A stretch of DNA of 64,000 bases from Zobellia uliginosa (GTDB lineage: Bacteria; Bacteroidota; Bacteroidia; Flavobacteriales; Flavobacteriaceae), in assembly GCF_900156625.1 (NCBI RefSeq), contig NZ_FTOB01000004.1, forward strand, positions 124,001 through 188,000. Direction: 5' to 3'. Each line of letters opens with the position of its first letter. Within the stretch, counting starts at the first letter, position 1. Below, piece after piece: positions 1-8,019 of this stretch. A program made the translations under genes and the position numbers. The notes beneath the pieces are model-generated. The model had not been told where the DNA came from. It searched no databases and saw only the letters and a program-made list of their open reading frames with translations.

Positions 1-85
1 CGAGGCGCCTCACAAGGTGTTTATTGAGGAGTCGAGCCACCTATGGGCCAAGGTAATCGTTTACGATTCAATGGGCGTACAATAA
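1..85 (+). CDS. C-terminal end of an unidentified protein (5' truncated by window)
   Basis: An open frame runs from base 2 to a TAA at 83-85 and encodes the last 27 residues of a protein, ending in YDSMGVQ. The stop is 4 bases before the start of the acetyltransferase gene at 90, so the two are probably cotranscribed. The fragment is too short to assign to a family. The start and most of the gene lie outside the window. Confidence 0.6.
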   Translation, partial: EAPHKVFIEESSHLWAKVIVYDSMGVQ

Positions 86-89
86 AGGT

Positions 90-641
90 ATGATGGTCTA
101 TAGGCCTGCCGTGGCCGATGATGCCTTGGCCATTGCGCAATTGCATGCCAAGAGCTGGCAAGAAAACTATCGAGGTGCATTTAGCGACCGTTATTTGGAT
201 GGAGAGGCCTTAAACGACCGACAAGAGGTTTGGGCCGATAGACTTCGCGACCCTTTTGAGGGCCAGGTCGTTCTGGTAGCGGAGTATAAAGGGAAGATAA
301 GGGGTTTTGCCTGTGCCTTTATGGATTACGACCCTCTATTCGGAACCTTGCTTGACAATCTGCACGTCTCTAGGGAAGTACAGGGCAAGGGTGTGGGTAG
401 GCAATTGATGTCTCGCGTGGCCGGTATTTGCTCTGGTCAATATCCGAAATCAGGACTCTTCCTGTGGGTGTTGCGGCAGAATGAAGCGGCACATGCTTTT
501 TACAAGGCCTGTGGAGGAGAGGAAATGGAAACCGTGGAAGGGTGCGATATTGGCGATAGGCCTATTATGAAAGTCAGGTATCATTGGCCGGAGATAAAAT
601 CGTTGGTGATAACATCTTCGAATAAGAATGGGGTAAAATGA
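90..641 (+). CDS. GNAT family N-acetyltransferase
   Basis: A 183-residue protein of the Gcn5-related acetyltransferase fold, which transfers the acetyl group of acetyl-CoA to an amine; the substrate cannot be read from sequence. The acetyl-CoA pyrophosphate-binding motif A is visible as VQGKGVGRQLM at about residues 96-106, preceded by the beta-4 strand (LDNLHVS). The later part, WVLRQNEAAHAFYKACGG, is the usual motif B with the conserved Asn and Tyr. Two adjacent ATGs (90 and 93) can serve as start. The stop overlaps the start of the next gene by 4 bases (ATGA), which indicates translational coupling with the MmcQ/YjbR gene. The family assignment is firm; the specific role is unknown. Confidence 0.88.
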   Translation: MMVYRPAVADDALAIAQLHAKSWQENYRGAFSDRYLDGEALNDRQEVWADRLRDPFEGQVVLVAEYKGKIRGFACAFMDYDPLFGTLLDNLHVSREVQGKGVGRQLMSRVAGICSGQYPKSGLFLWVLRQNEAAHAFYKACGGEEMETVEGCDIGDRPIMKVRYHWPEIKSLVITSSNKNGVK

Positions 642-994
642 ATATAGAACAGTTTCGTGACTATTGCATTGCCAAAAAAGGCGTTACCGAAGCATTTCCT
701 TTTGATGAAAAAACCTTGGTGTTCAAGGTTATGGGGAAGATGTTCGCCCTGTGTGCGTTAGAGCGGCTACCGTCTCAGGTCAACCTGAAATGTGACCCCG
801 AGCGTGCCATTGCCCTCAGGGAAGCATATGATGGTCGTATTATACCGGGCTATCATATGAGCAAGGTGCATTGGAATACGCTTCTGTTGGAAAGCCTTCC
901 TCCCCAACTCATAACCGAACTTATAGATCATTCATATGCATTGGTCATTTCCAAATTCACCAAAAAGCTTAAGGCGGAGTACGATGCCCTTTAA
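638..994 (+). CDS. MmcQ/YjbR family protein (DUF419 fold)
   Basis: A 118-residue protein matching the MmcQ/YjbR family in length and pattern: N-terminal FRDYCIAKKGVTEAFPF, then VFKVMGKMFAL, a conserved core VNLKCDPERA, and GYHMSKVHWNTLLL. Members have a double-wing, CyaY-like DNA-binding fold and no settled function. It overlaps the preceding acetyltransferase gene by 4 bases, so the two are almost certainly cotranscribed. No signal peptide or membrane segment is seen, so it should be cytoplasmic. The family call is confident; any role in DNA binding is inherited from structural work on the family and not shown here. Confidence 0.87.
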   Translation: MNIEQFRDYCIAKKGVTEAFPFDEKTLVFKVMGKMFALCALERLPSQVNLKCDPERAIALREAYDGRIIPGYHMSKVHWNTLLLESLPPQLITELIDHSYALVISKFTKKLKAEYDAL

Positions 995-1043
995 AAAAAA
1001 AACGGCTACCCCAATAATTTTATATAAATCCTTGTAGGATACT

Positions 1044-2816
1044 ATGCAGCAATTGAATTCTTTTTACCGTGGTGAAATTGAAAAATACTCCAAAGAATTG
1101 GCGAAAATTAAGAAAAAGCTCTTCGCCTCAAGTATGTTGCGCTTGGCCATATTCGGTGTGGCGGGCTTCGCCATCTATTGGTTTTTTGGCGATTCCAAAT
1201 GGGTTATGGGCGTGATTTTGGTAACGATCGTGCTTTTCCTTTTTCTAGTGACGAGGCATGCGGGACTGCAATATCAGCGTGATAGGCTGATGGCCTTGTT
1301 GCGCATCAATGAAACGGAACTCGATGTATTGGATCGCCGATTTTACGATTTGCCACAAGGGGAAGAATTCAAGGATCCCTTGCATTATTTCAGTCAAGAT
1401 ATTGATCTGTTCGGAAGGGGCTCTTTTTTTCAGTATGCCAACCGCACCGCCCTAAAGCAGGGAGCCGAGACTTTTGCGGCTTTGTTCAAGGCCAATGAAA
1501 TTGAAGGGATTGAACAGAAGCAGGAGGCGATTAAGGAATTGGCCCAAATGCCCGAATGGCGACAGAATTTTTCGGCCATAGCTTCACTTACCAGAACAGA
1601 GGGAAAGACCGATGCCATTGTCAAATGGCTGGCCGACTATACGGCTTTCGTACCGAAAATCATGCGTTACCTGCCCATGGTCTTTTCAGGGGTATCGGCG
1701 TTGTTGTTCGGACTGTATTTTGCCGATCTGGCTCCTGAGTCGGCCTTGATCTTGTGGCTTGTGGTAGGTATGGGCATTACAGGGGTATATACGAAGAAAA
1801 TTACGAAACTCGGTTCCGATGCTTCAAAAGTGCAGAGTACTTTTCAGCAGTACAACAAGTTGCTGACCTTAATCGAAAATACCGAGTTTACTTCCGAGTA
1901 TTTAAAGGATTTAAAAGGCGATGTACTTCATGAACGGGAAAAGACCTCCTTGATCATTGCCCAATTCTCGAAACAGCTCAACAGTCTCGACAAAAACAAC
2001 AACGTGATCTACCTCTTTTTGGCCAATGGCTTTATGCTGCGTACGTTGACCCACTGTTATGAAATAGAGAAATGGATCGCCGCCCACGGTAATTTTGTAG
2101 AAAAATGGTTTGACGCCATAGCCTATTTCGATGCGTACAACAGTCTGGGGAATTTTGCCTTTAACCATCCGGACTACCATTACCCGGCGATTAATGATGG
2201 GGCCGTGGTCTTACGGTCGGAAGGGGCCGGACATCCTTTGTTGAACCCGGAGAAGAGTGTGTTGAACGATTTTAAGATAGATCGCGAACAGTTCTTTATC
2301 GTTACCGGAGCCAATATGGCCGGCAAGAGTACCTTTTTGCGTACCGTGTCATTGCAAATTGTAATGGCCAATGTAGGGCTTCCGCTTTGTGCCCAAAAAG
2401 TCGAGTACTCGCCTATAAAATTGATTACGAGTATGCGTACCACCGATTCGTTGACCGATGACGAGTCGTATTTCTTTTCGGAGTTGAAACGCCTGAAATT
2501 TATTGTGGACGAAATTCAAAACGACCGCTATTTTATTGTCTTGGATGAAATTCTAAAAGGCACCAATAGTACCGATAAGGCCGAAGGTAGCCGTAAGTTC
2601 GTAGAACGATTGGTGGCTTCGAAGTCAACGGGAATAATCGCCACCCATGATTTAAGCCTTTGTGAGGTGGCCCATGAGCTGCCACAGGTAGAGAACCATT
2701 ATTTTGATGCGGAAATCATTGACGATGAGCTTCACTTTGACTATAAGTTCAAAGACGGGATCTGCCAGAACATGAACGCCTCTTTTCTATTGAAGAAGAT
2801 GCAAATTGTAGAATAG
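1044..2816 (+). CDS. MutS-family ATPase with N-terminal transmembrane helices
   Basis: A 590-residue protein whose C-terminal third is a MutS domain V ATPase: Walker A GANMAGKST near residue 421, a DDESYFFSEL stretch, Walker B IVLDEILKGTNS near 500, and the switch segment GIIATHDLSL near 532. The N-terminus is unlike MutS1 or MutS2: two hydrophobic helices at about 30-70 and another pair near 210-250 predict membrane anchoring, with a helical core between. The mismatch-recognition domain I and the Smr nuclease domain are absent. It is therefore a MutS-related ATPase of unknown target rather than the mismatch-repair protein itself. The DUF457 gene follows after 24 bases, so the two may be cotranscribed. 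Confidence 0.85.
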   Translation: MQQLNSFYRGEIEKYSKELAKIKKKLFASSMLRLAIFGVAGFAIYWFFGDSKWVMGVILVTIVLFLFLVTRHAGLQYQRDRLMALLRINETELDVLDRRFYDLPQGEEFKDPLHYFSQDIDLFGRGSFFQYANRTALKQGAETFAALFKANEIEGIEQKQEAIKELAQMPEWRQNFSAIASLTRTEGKTDAIVKWLADYTAFVPKIMRYLPMVFSGVSALLFGLYFADLAPESALILWLVVGMGITGVYTKKITKLGSDASKVQSTFQQYNKLLTLIENTEFTSEYLKDLKGDVLHEREKTSLIIAQFSKQLNSLDKNNNVIYLFLANGFMLRTLTHCYEIEKWIAAHGNFVEKWFDAIAYFDAYNSLGNFAFNHPDYHYPAINDGAVVLRSEGAGHPLLNPEKSVLNDFKIDREQFFIVTGANMAGKSTFLRTVSLQIVMANVGLPLCAQKVEYSPIKLITSMRTTDSLTDDESYFFSELKRLKFIVDEIQNDRYFIVLDEILKGTNSTDKAEGSRKFVERLVASKSTGIIATHDLSLCEVAHELPQVENHYFDAEIIDDELHFDYKFKDGICQNMNASFLLKKMQIVE

Positions 2817-2840
2817 GAACTTTATTAAAGCTGCCAGTAC

Positions 2841-3842
2841 ATGGATTCGTTGACTCAAATAGTTTTAGGTGCGGCCGTTGGAGAAGCGGTTTTAGGGAAG
2901 AAAGTAGGGAATAAGGCCATGCTCTATGGGGCCATTGCGGGTACCATTCCTGATTTGGATGTGATGGCGCGTTTCTTTTTTGATACCGTTACCGCTACCG
3001 AAATACACCGTGGCTTCAGTCACTCTATATTCTTTTCCATCCTTTTTGCGCCCATTTTCGGTTGGCTTATTTCAAAAATAGAACGCAAGGGCCCGGCAAG
3101 CTTCAGAGATTGGAGTTGGTTAATGTTCTGGGGCTTGTTTACGCATCCGGTCCTCGATGCGTTCACTACCTGGGGCACACAATTGTTTTGGCCCTTTGAG
3201 ATGCGATTGGCCTTTCAGAATATATTTGTTATCGACCCCTTGTATACCCTTCCCTTTATAGTGTTTCTGATTATGGCCATGCGCCAGAAGAAGACATCGC
3301 CGAAAAGAAAAAGGTACAACTGGTTGGGGCTAACGGTCAGTACGGCCTATTTGGTAACGACCTTGATCTTGAAATGGGTAGCTTATCGTCAGTTCTCCTA
3401 TAGTTTGGAGGCACAGGGCATCGCCTACGAGAAGTTAGATACCCGTCCTACTCCGTTCAACACCATCTTATGGTCGGCCAATGTAGATGCCGGTGATGCG
3501 TATTTAATAGGAGAGTATTCTTTTTTCGATACCAAGGAAATCGTGTTCAGGTCCTATGCTAAGAACCATCAACTTTTGGGAGACTTAAGGTCCGACGAAA
3601 AGATAGAACGGCTCATCAAGGTGACCGAAGGGTGGTACACCATAAATAAAAAAGAAGACAGACTCTATTTTAACGATCTTCGATTCGGACTGATAAGTCT
3701 AGATCCCAAAGAAAGTCGGTTTGCCTTTACTTATGAGCTAATCCCGACCGATAAGGGGCTAAGTGTTTATGAAAAACCCAAATATAGAAAAGATGCCAAG
3801 CGTTTGCTAGGTGCGCTATGGCTACGAATTTGGGGAAATTAG
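2841..3842 (+). CDS. Metal-dependent hydrolase-like membrane protein (DUF457/YdjM family)
   Basis: A 333-residue integral membrane protein. The N-terminal half carries the family hallmarks: MDSLTQIVLGAAVGEAVLG, AGTIPDLDVM with paired acidic residues, HRGFSHS with two histidines, and a later FTHPVLDAFTTWG. These His/Asp motifs resemble phospholipase C-type metal sites, which is why the family is annotated as membrane-bound metal-dependent hydrolases; no substrate is established. Several hydrophobic segments lie in the first 180 residues, followed by a soluble C-terminal domain. It lies 24 bases downstream of the MutS-type gene and is followed by a good terminator at 3942. Confidence 0.82.
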   Translation: MDSLTQIVLGAAVGEAVLGKKVGNKAMLYGAIAGTIPDLDVMARFFFDTVTATEIHRGFSHSIFFSILFAPIFGWLISKIERKGPASFRDWSWLMFWGLFTHPVLDAFTTWGTQLFWPFEMRLAFQNIFVIDPLYTLPFIVFLIMAMRQKKTSPKRKRYNWLGLTVSTAYLVTTLILKWVAYRQFSYSLEAQGIAYEKLDTRPTPFNTILWSANVDAGDAYLIGEYSFFDTKEIVFRSYAKNHQLLGDLRSDEKIERLIKVTEGWYTINKKEDRLYFNDLRFGLISLDPKESRFAFTYELIPTDKGLSVYEKPKYRKDAKRLLGALWLRIWGN

Positions 3843-3941
3843 CAAAGGTCGGTACCCACTTCATTTCGCTGAAACCATAAAGGTGAGTTAAAAAGTAGTT
3901 TCTGAACAATAAAAAAAGGGTTCTGTCGTAATAGCAGTAAT

Positions 3942-3975
3942 GATGTTAGATTTTTTTGAGCTAACATCTTTTTTT
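3942..3975 (+). terminator. Rho-independent terminator
   Basis: An 8-bp stem, GATGTTAG paired with CTAACATC (3942-3949 and 3961-3968), is followed by seven T residues. It lies 100 bases after the DUF457 gene and should end the transcript carrying it. Confidence 0.7.
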
Positions 3976-4080
3976 AAAACGATAACTCAATTTTTTTAAG
4001 GTTTCACAACAAACAAAAAAATGGCGATAGTATAATCCTTACCTTTAAATATAATAGGAAAAGGATGATTGTGCTAAAAC

Positions 4081-4437
4081 GTGGTAGATTTTATGGAGCA
4101 TTTTGAGGGCTATAAGTTAGAGAGACCAAGTTTGAACTATGTGGAAAACCTCATAGGTGCGAGGGATTTAGATTTTGAACAAAAATTTATTTCCTTATTG
4201 AAATCCGAATTTTCATGGGATCTGGGCAAATATTTGTACCATATCAAGCTAGGCGAGCCTAGGGCCGCTGCCGAGATTGTTCACAAGCTGAAATACAAGA
4301 TCAGTATTCTGGGTATGGAGAAAACCTTTCTCTTTGCCGAAGAACACAAAGAAAGATTACACTCAGGGGATACGGTCTTTGACGACGACTTTAAAGAAGT
4401 GTTGAAAAAAATAAACGTCTTCTTGGAGTTTATCTAA
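4081..4437 (+). CDS. HPt (histidine phosphotransfer) domain protein
   Basis: A 118-residue acidic helical protein. The segment AAEIVHKLKYKISILGM has the layout of the HPt phospho-acceptor helix (H-x-L-K followed by small and hydrophobic residues); the acceptor would be His68 counted from the GTG start. HPt proteins pass phosphate between hybrid kinases and response regulators in multistep phosphorelays. No kinase or regulator gene is adjacent, so it is an orphan. The frame opens at GTG 4081, directly after an in-frame TAA; ATG 4093 is an equally likely start and gives 114 residues. It stands alone between a terminator and a convergent gene. The similarity is a motif match only, so the function is probable rather than sure. 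Confidence 0.6.
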   Translation: MVDFMEHFEGYKLERPSLNYVENLIGARDLDFEQKFISLLKSEFSWDLGKYLYHIKLGEPRAAAEIVHKLKYKISILGMEKTFLFAEEHKERLHSGDTVFDDDFKEVLKKINVFLEFI

Positions 4438-4447
4438 AAAAAATGGC

Positions 4448-5548
4448 TCAAAGTTGTTTGGCCTGGAGGTCTTTAAAGGCATCGGCCTGAAGTATGAACA
4501 GCTCTTCCGCCTTCCTCTTTTTATAGGTGTAGACGGTTTCTTCGCGTTTTATTTCACTATATATTTTTTCGTTAAGGGCAACATCGGTTGCTAAAATTTC
4601 ATTGCGTTGCTGTATTTTTTGTTGTGCCCAGGTGTGTACCATATGCTCCTCGTCTTCGAGTTTTATGTCGTACGGGCCCTTGGAGGCCAATAATTTGGCT
4701 ATAATGGGCGAGGTTTCAATGGCCAAAAACAATAGGAAGATAAAAAAGGAAGGCCGCCATGGCAGCTCGTTCAGGGCATTGATGCGGGCCATGAGCCCGT
4801 CAAAGCCATCGATTACGGGCTGTGAGTTTTTAACCCCATCGGAATACTCTGCATTTAAAGTTTTAATCTGATTTTCGATGGCGCTGATTTTCTGCTTGTT
4901 GTTCTCTTTTAATTGCTGAAGTTCGGCCAGGGCCGCGTCGTGTTTTTGGCGCTTTTCTTCATAAACCGGGCCTTTCCCTAGTTTTAGGGTGCCGGCGGTA
5001 CCTTCGGCCTCGCTGATATAGGTGTCGTATAAGGCGTCGGTTTCTGCGGTTTTACGAGCGATTTCGTTCTTTAATTGGGTGATATCGGCATTGAGTTTTT
5101 CAATGGCCGGGGTATACTGCAGGGCGAGTTGATTTTTGTTGGCCAAGGTCATTTCGTTCTTTTGCTCCAATAAGACTTGATTGATTTCCTTTTCGAAAAT
5201 TTTCATTTCCAAGGGCTTTGAGATGACCACGGCTATGATAACCGCCAATGCAATACGTGGGGTAGCCTGTAAGAGTTCGTTGCCGAAACTGTTCCGCTTT
5301 TTGATGGTCGATACAATGAAACGATCCAGATTGAAAATGAGGAGTCCCCATATCAAACCAAAGAAAACGGAGGTGTATACGTTGTCAAAAACGGTGTAGA
5401 GGGCATAACTGCTGGCAATAAAGGCCATAAGGGCCGTAAAGAATACGGTGGCGCCAATACCGGCGTATTTGTTCTGTTCGCCATTAGAACAGGTTTTTAG
5501 AATGGAGGTGTCGGCCCCCGAGCAGAGGATAAAAAATTGTTGTACCAT
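4448..5548 (-). CDS. DUF4407 membrane protein
   Basis: A 366-residue protein with two hydrophobic helices near residues 30-75 (FFTALMAFIASSYALYT and FFGLIWGLLIFNLDRFI), a third near 98-112, a long charged coiled-coil region at about 115-245 rich in E, K, N and Q, and a fourth hydrophobic helix near 262-282. This order and the FNLDRFIV motif are typical of DUF4407 proteins, common in Bacteroidota and without known function. The coiled coil probably projects from the membrane. It is transcribed toward the HPt gene, and no partner gene is evident. Confidence 0.8.
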   Translation of the reverse strand: MVQQFFILCSGADTSILKTCSNGEQNKYAGIGATVFFTALMAFIASSYALYTVFDNVYTSVFFGLIWGLLIFNLDRFIVSTIKKRNSFGNELLQATPRIALAVIIAVVISKPLEMKIFEKEINQVLLEQKNEMTLANKNQLALQYTPAIEKLNADITQLKNEIARKTAETDALYDTYISEAEGTAGTLKLGKGPVYEEKRQKHDAALAELQQLKENNKQKISAIENQIKTLNAEYSDGVKNSQPVIDGFDGLMARINALNELPWRPSFFIFLLFLAIETSPIIAKLLASKGPYDIKLEDEEHMVHTWAQQKIQQRNEILATDVALNEKIYSEIKREETVYTYKKRKAEELFILQADAFKDLQAKQL

Positions 5549-5624
5549 GATGTTCGATTTTTTTTGATGATTCCCATAAATGGGGCGATTGATGATGAAT
5601 AGTAGGTAAGTTACGTTTTTTGTT

Positions 5625-5654
5625 ACAAAAAAAGCCTTCTATTTAGAAGGCTTT
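5625..5654 (-). terminator. Rho-independent terminator after blaR1-like gene
   Basis: A perfect 10-bp stem, AAAGCCTTCT and AGAAGGCTTT with an ATTT loop (5631-5654), followed on the minus strand by a run of T. It lies 20 bases past the stop of the M56 peptidase gene. Confidence 0.8.
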
Positions 5655-5674
5655 AAGACTTGGCTTGGTTGAGT

Positions 5675-7360
5675 TTAGGGGGTAATTACTATTGGTTTTA
5701 CCGATAACTTGACCTTGGGCCGCCGGTTCGTACTGTAGCGCAAATCGATATTGATGCTTTTATTTTCCTCAAGCAATCGAATCGCTTTTTTATAGCTGAT
5801 TTCCTTTTCGTCTAGGTAGAATACCGCATTTTTGTCCGCCAGTGTCCGTACATGCTCTAAAGGGGACTGTGGTTCGGGCGGATTAGGTATAGCCTGTATA
5901 AATGTATTGGGAACAAGATTGGGGGTGATTTCACCGATGTGGAGGTTTAGGTGTTCTATCATACTGACGTCATCATAGATTTCTTGATTTTCAATAATCT
6001 CCTCTATACGTTTTTCAAAAGCCGCAACTTCGGTTTTGTTTACGGGCATAATGATGGTCTCCTCTGGTGGGGCCGGTGGGGTAGGTGGTTCCGGCAACTC
6101 GGGAAAGGGCTGTACGCTGGCACGTTGTTTTGTGGTCATTTCGGCATATAGATACACCATACGGTCCACGTCCGCTTTTAAGATACGTATGCTTTTCCCC
6201 TTGGCCAGCATTTTATTGTATTTTTTGGCCAATGCATTGTATTCGGCTATTTCTTCCGCGCATGCGCCATGGTTATGGGTTTGGCTGTTTTGGCATTCGG
6301 GAAAGGGTTGTGCTTCGTTCCGCTGTTTTTTTGACATTTTACCATAGATAAGTTCTAGGGTCTTTAAATCTTCTAAAGCTATATTTCTTTTCTCTTTAGG
6401 GATGGCATTGTATTTTTTGGCCAGCGCATTATAGCGTTTCACTTCTTGCTTTTTGGCTTCGCTTTGATAGGCCTGTACAGCTGATGTTTCTTTAGGCAAT
6501 TTTATCTGTTCACTAAAGCTAAATAGGAGCATGGTAATTAAGGGCACTACGGCGACACTTCTTAAGACCACCGATTTTTTTGAGCTTGTTTTTTTCATGA
6601 CTGTAAAACGTTTTTTGATTGATGAATAATTGATGGCGTTAGCCAAACTCGACTGATTATCTTTAAGGTTTGTTGATGAGGCAAACGCTAAAAGTATATT
6701 TTGATATGTGGGGGTGGGGGTTCCTTGGTTTAGAACGGCGCGGTCGGCCAGAAATTCGTGGTTTAGTTTGATCCAGCTTTTTATGATGTATATCAGCGGA
6801 TTGAACCAAAGGACGATTTGCAATACCTCTACAAAAAGAATATCGAGACTGTGTTTTTGTTTCGCATGTGTCGCTTCGTGAAGTAATACCTCTTCAGGAA
6901 TTTCTTTGGCTATATATTTTTGTTTGTTCAAGAAAATGTAATTGAAAAAGGTATGCGGAGTCGTGACATCTTGCAGCAACACATTGATGAAGGATTGCAT
7001 TCTCAGTTTGGGATTGTTTCGAATATTGATGAGGATTCGACCCAAATTTTTCAAAAATCGAATTGAAAGAACCAACACCCCTAAAATGTAGAGGGCCCAG
7101 AGTATATAGTCGACATCAAAGGAGGTGGCCGTTTGGGTTGCCGGGGCAAGGGAAGCTTGGAGCTTAGGTGCCTCTACCGTGAGCGGTGCGGCCTCAACAT
7201 ATTCAACAAAGGTAATAGAGGGGATGGTGAACGACAGCAAGAGGGCCACAGCAAGGTATAGGCGCTTAAAGCCGTGCATTGGCTGGGTTTCTAGTAGTAG
7301 CTTGTAAAAGGCCATAAAAATGGCCAAACAGGCAGATGATTTTAGAAGGAATACTACCAT
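5675..7360 (-). CDS. BlaR1/MecR1-type M56 metallopeptidase sensor
   Basis: A 561-residue membrane protein. Hydrophobic helices lie near residues 2-22, 35-52, 84-104, 173-195 and 265-283. Zinc-peptidase motif HEATH is at 161-165 with the further ligand in HEFLAD near 201-206, as in peptidase M56. In the staphylococcal paradigm such a protein senses a signal and cleaves a BlaI-type repressor. The C-terminal half lacks the penicillin-binding sensor domain; instead it has two copies of a ~46-residue repeat (about 310-355 and 374-421; NALAKKYN, later KQR and QPFPE), a Pro-rich linker and an unassigned tail. It starts 2 bases after the BlaI-type gene ends, so they form one operon. The signal sensed is unknown, and beta-lactam resistance should not be assumed. 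Confidence 0.85.
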   Translation of the reverse strand: MVVFLLKSSACLAIFMAFYKLLLETQPMHGFKRLYLAVALLLSFTIPSITFVEYVEAAPLTVEAPKLQASLAPATQTATSFDVDYILWALYILGVLVLSIRFLKNLGRILINIRNNPKLRMQSFINVLLQDVTTPHTFFNYIFLNKQKYIAKEIPEEVLLHEATHAKQKHSLDILFVEVLQIVLWFNPLIYIIKSWIKLNHEFLADRAVLNQGTPTPTYQNILLAFASSTNLKDNQSSLANAINYSSIKKRFTVMKKTSSKKSVVLRSVAVVPLITMLLFSFSEQIKLPKETSAVQAYQSEAKKQEVKRYNALAKKYNAIPKEKRNIALEDLKTLELIYGKMSKKQRNEAQPFPECQNSQTHNHGACAEEIAEYNALAKKYNKMLAKGKSIRILKADVDRMVYLYAEMTTKQRASVQPFPELPEPPTPPAPPEETIIMPVNKTEVAAFEKRIEEIIENQEIYDDVSMIEHLNLHIGEITPNLVPNTFIQAIPNPPEPQSPLEHVRTLADKNAVFYLDEKEISYKKAIRLLEENKSINIDLRYSTNRRPKVKLSVKPIVITP

Positions 7361-7362
7361 GG

Positions 7363-7728
7363 CTATCGCTTTTTAATTTCGTTGTCTATCAGTTTGCGTA
7401 GATCTTCCAACTCTTCTTTGCTCAAGTCGGTTTCTTGGGTAAAAAAAGAAGCGAACTGACCAGGGCTATCATTGAAAAAATTCTTGATGAGTCCGTTTAC
7501 GTGCTTTGAGAAATAATCCTTTTTTTTGACCAGGGGATAGTATTCGCGAGAGCGTCCTAAACTGTTATAGGCTACAAAGCCTTTGTCCGTCATGCGCTTG
7601 AGAAGGGTGGCAATGGTCGTTGTTGCCGGTTTGGGCTCTGGGTAGGCTTCCAAAAGGTCTTTCATCAAGGCCTTTTTTTGCTTCCATAAGAGGTTCATTA
7701 GTTCTTCTTCTGCTTTCGATAATTTCAT
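7363..7728 (-). CDS. BlaI/MecI/CopY-family transcriptional repressor
   Basis: A 121-residue winged-helix protein: MKLSKAEEELMNLLWKQKKA, then TTIATLLKRMTDKGFV (recognition helix and wing) and a C-terminal dimerisation region ending LRKLIDNEIKKR. Length and motifs fit the BlaI/MecI/CopY family. Such repressors bind TACA-N2-TGTA-type dyads and are inactivated by cleavage by the partner M56 peptidase, encoded 2 bases downstream here. Two matching dyads sit just upstream of this gene and overlap its likely promoter, so autoregulation is expected. The target genes beyond its own operon are unknown. Confidence 0.92.
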   Translation of the reverse strand: MKLSKAEEELMNLLWKQKKALMKDLLEAYPEPKPATTTIATLLKRMTDKGFVAYNSLGRSREYYPLVKKKDYFSKHVNGLIKNFFNDSPGQFASFFTQETDLSKEELEDLRKLIDNEIKKR

Positions 7729-7745
7729 GCTGCATCTTCTTTGTG

Positions 7746-7761
7746 TTCTACAAACATAGAA
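7746..7761 (-). promoter_or_regulatory. Proximal BlaI-type operator overlapping the -7 element
   Basis: An imperfect dyad with TTCTA and TAGAA arms (7746-7750 and 7757-7761). On the minus strand it contains TATGTTTG (7751-7758), a match to the Bacteroidota -7 consensus TAnnTTTG. A repressor bound here would cover the promoter of the repressor-peptidase operon. Confidence 0.65.
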
Positions 7762-7774
7762 TAAAAATTTAAAT

Positions 7775-7788
7775 TCTACAAATGTAGA
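7775..7788. promoter_or_regulatory. Distal BlaI-type operator overlapping the -33 element
   Basis: A perfect 6-bp dyad, TCTACA-AA-TGTAGA, containing the TACA-N2-TGTA core known for BlaI/MecI operators. On the minus strand the TTG inside it is 20 bases upstream of TATGTTTG, the spacing expected between the -33 and -7 elements. The two operators therefore cover both promoter elements. Confidence 0.7.
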
Positions 7789-7841
7789 GTAACTAGGGGT
7801 GCTTATTTTTTTTGTGATTAGGGCTTATTTGGTGTTCGTTT

Positions 7842-7934
7842 GCGTTAGGGATAGGAGTGGAAAGCCCGCATTCGCTTTTGGCGAAGCGTACTTGAAACGT
7901 ATAGCCCGGCCCCGTTTTGTTACGGGGAACGCCC
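7842..7934 (+). ncRNA. Candidate structured RNA or intergenic structured repeat
   Basis: About 93 bases with nested pairing: an outer stem GCGTT/AACGC (7842-7846 with 7928-7932), a hairpin with TTCGC/GCGAA plus CGC/GCG (7867-7888, loop TTTTG), and a hairpin CCCCG/CGGGG (7910-7927). The frame 'GGGATAGGAG...AAGCCCG...TAGCCCGGCCCC' resembles intergenic elements that recur in flavobacterial genomes; I recall a motif called Flavo-1 of this general kind, but the match is unchecked. It lies before, not inside, the probable phnA leader. Strand is chosen by that resemblance only. Confidence 0.45.
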
Positions 7935-8019
7935 TTGTTAAAATTTCTGTTATAAAAGTGTAGGTCGTTTATGTCTTGTTAAGGTTGAAACCGTTAAATT
8001 TGGCGAATATTTAACAATT

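Noticed and set aside
5675-7728. A beta-lactam resistance locus
   Set aside because: The blaI-blaR1 pair is present but there is no beta-lactamase gene and the sensor domain is missing.
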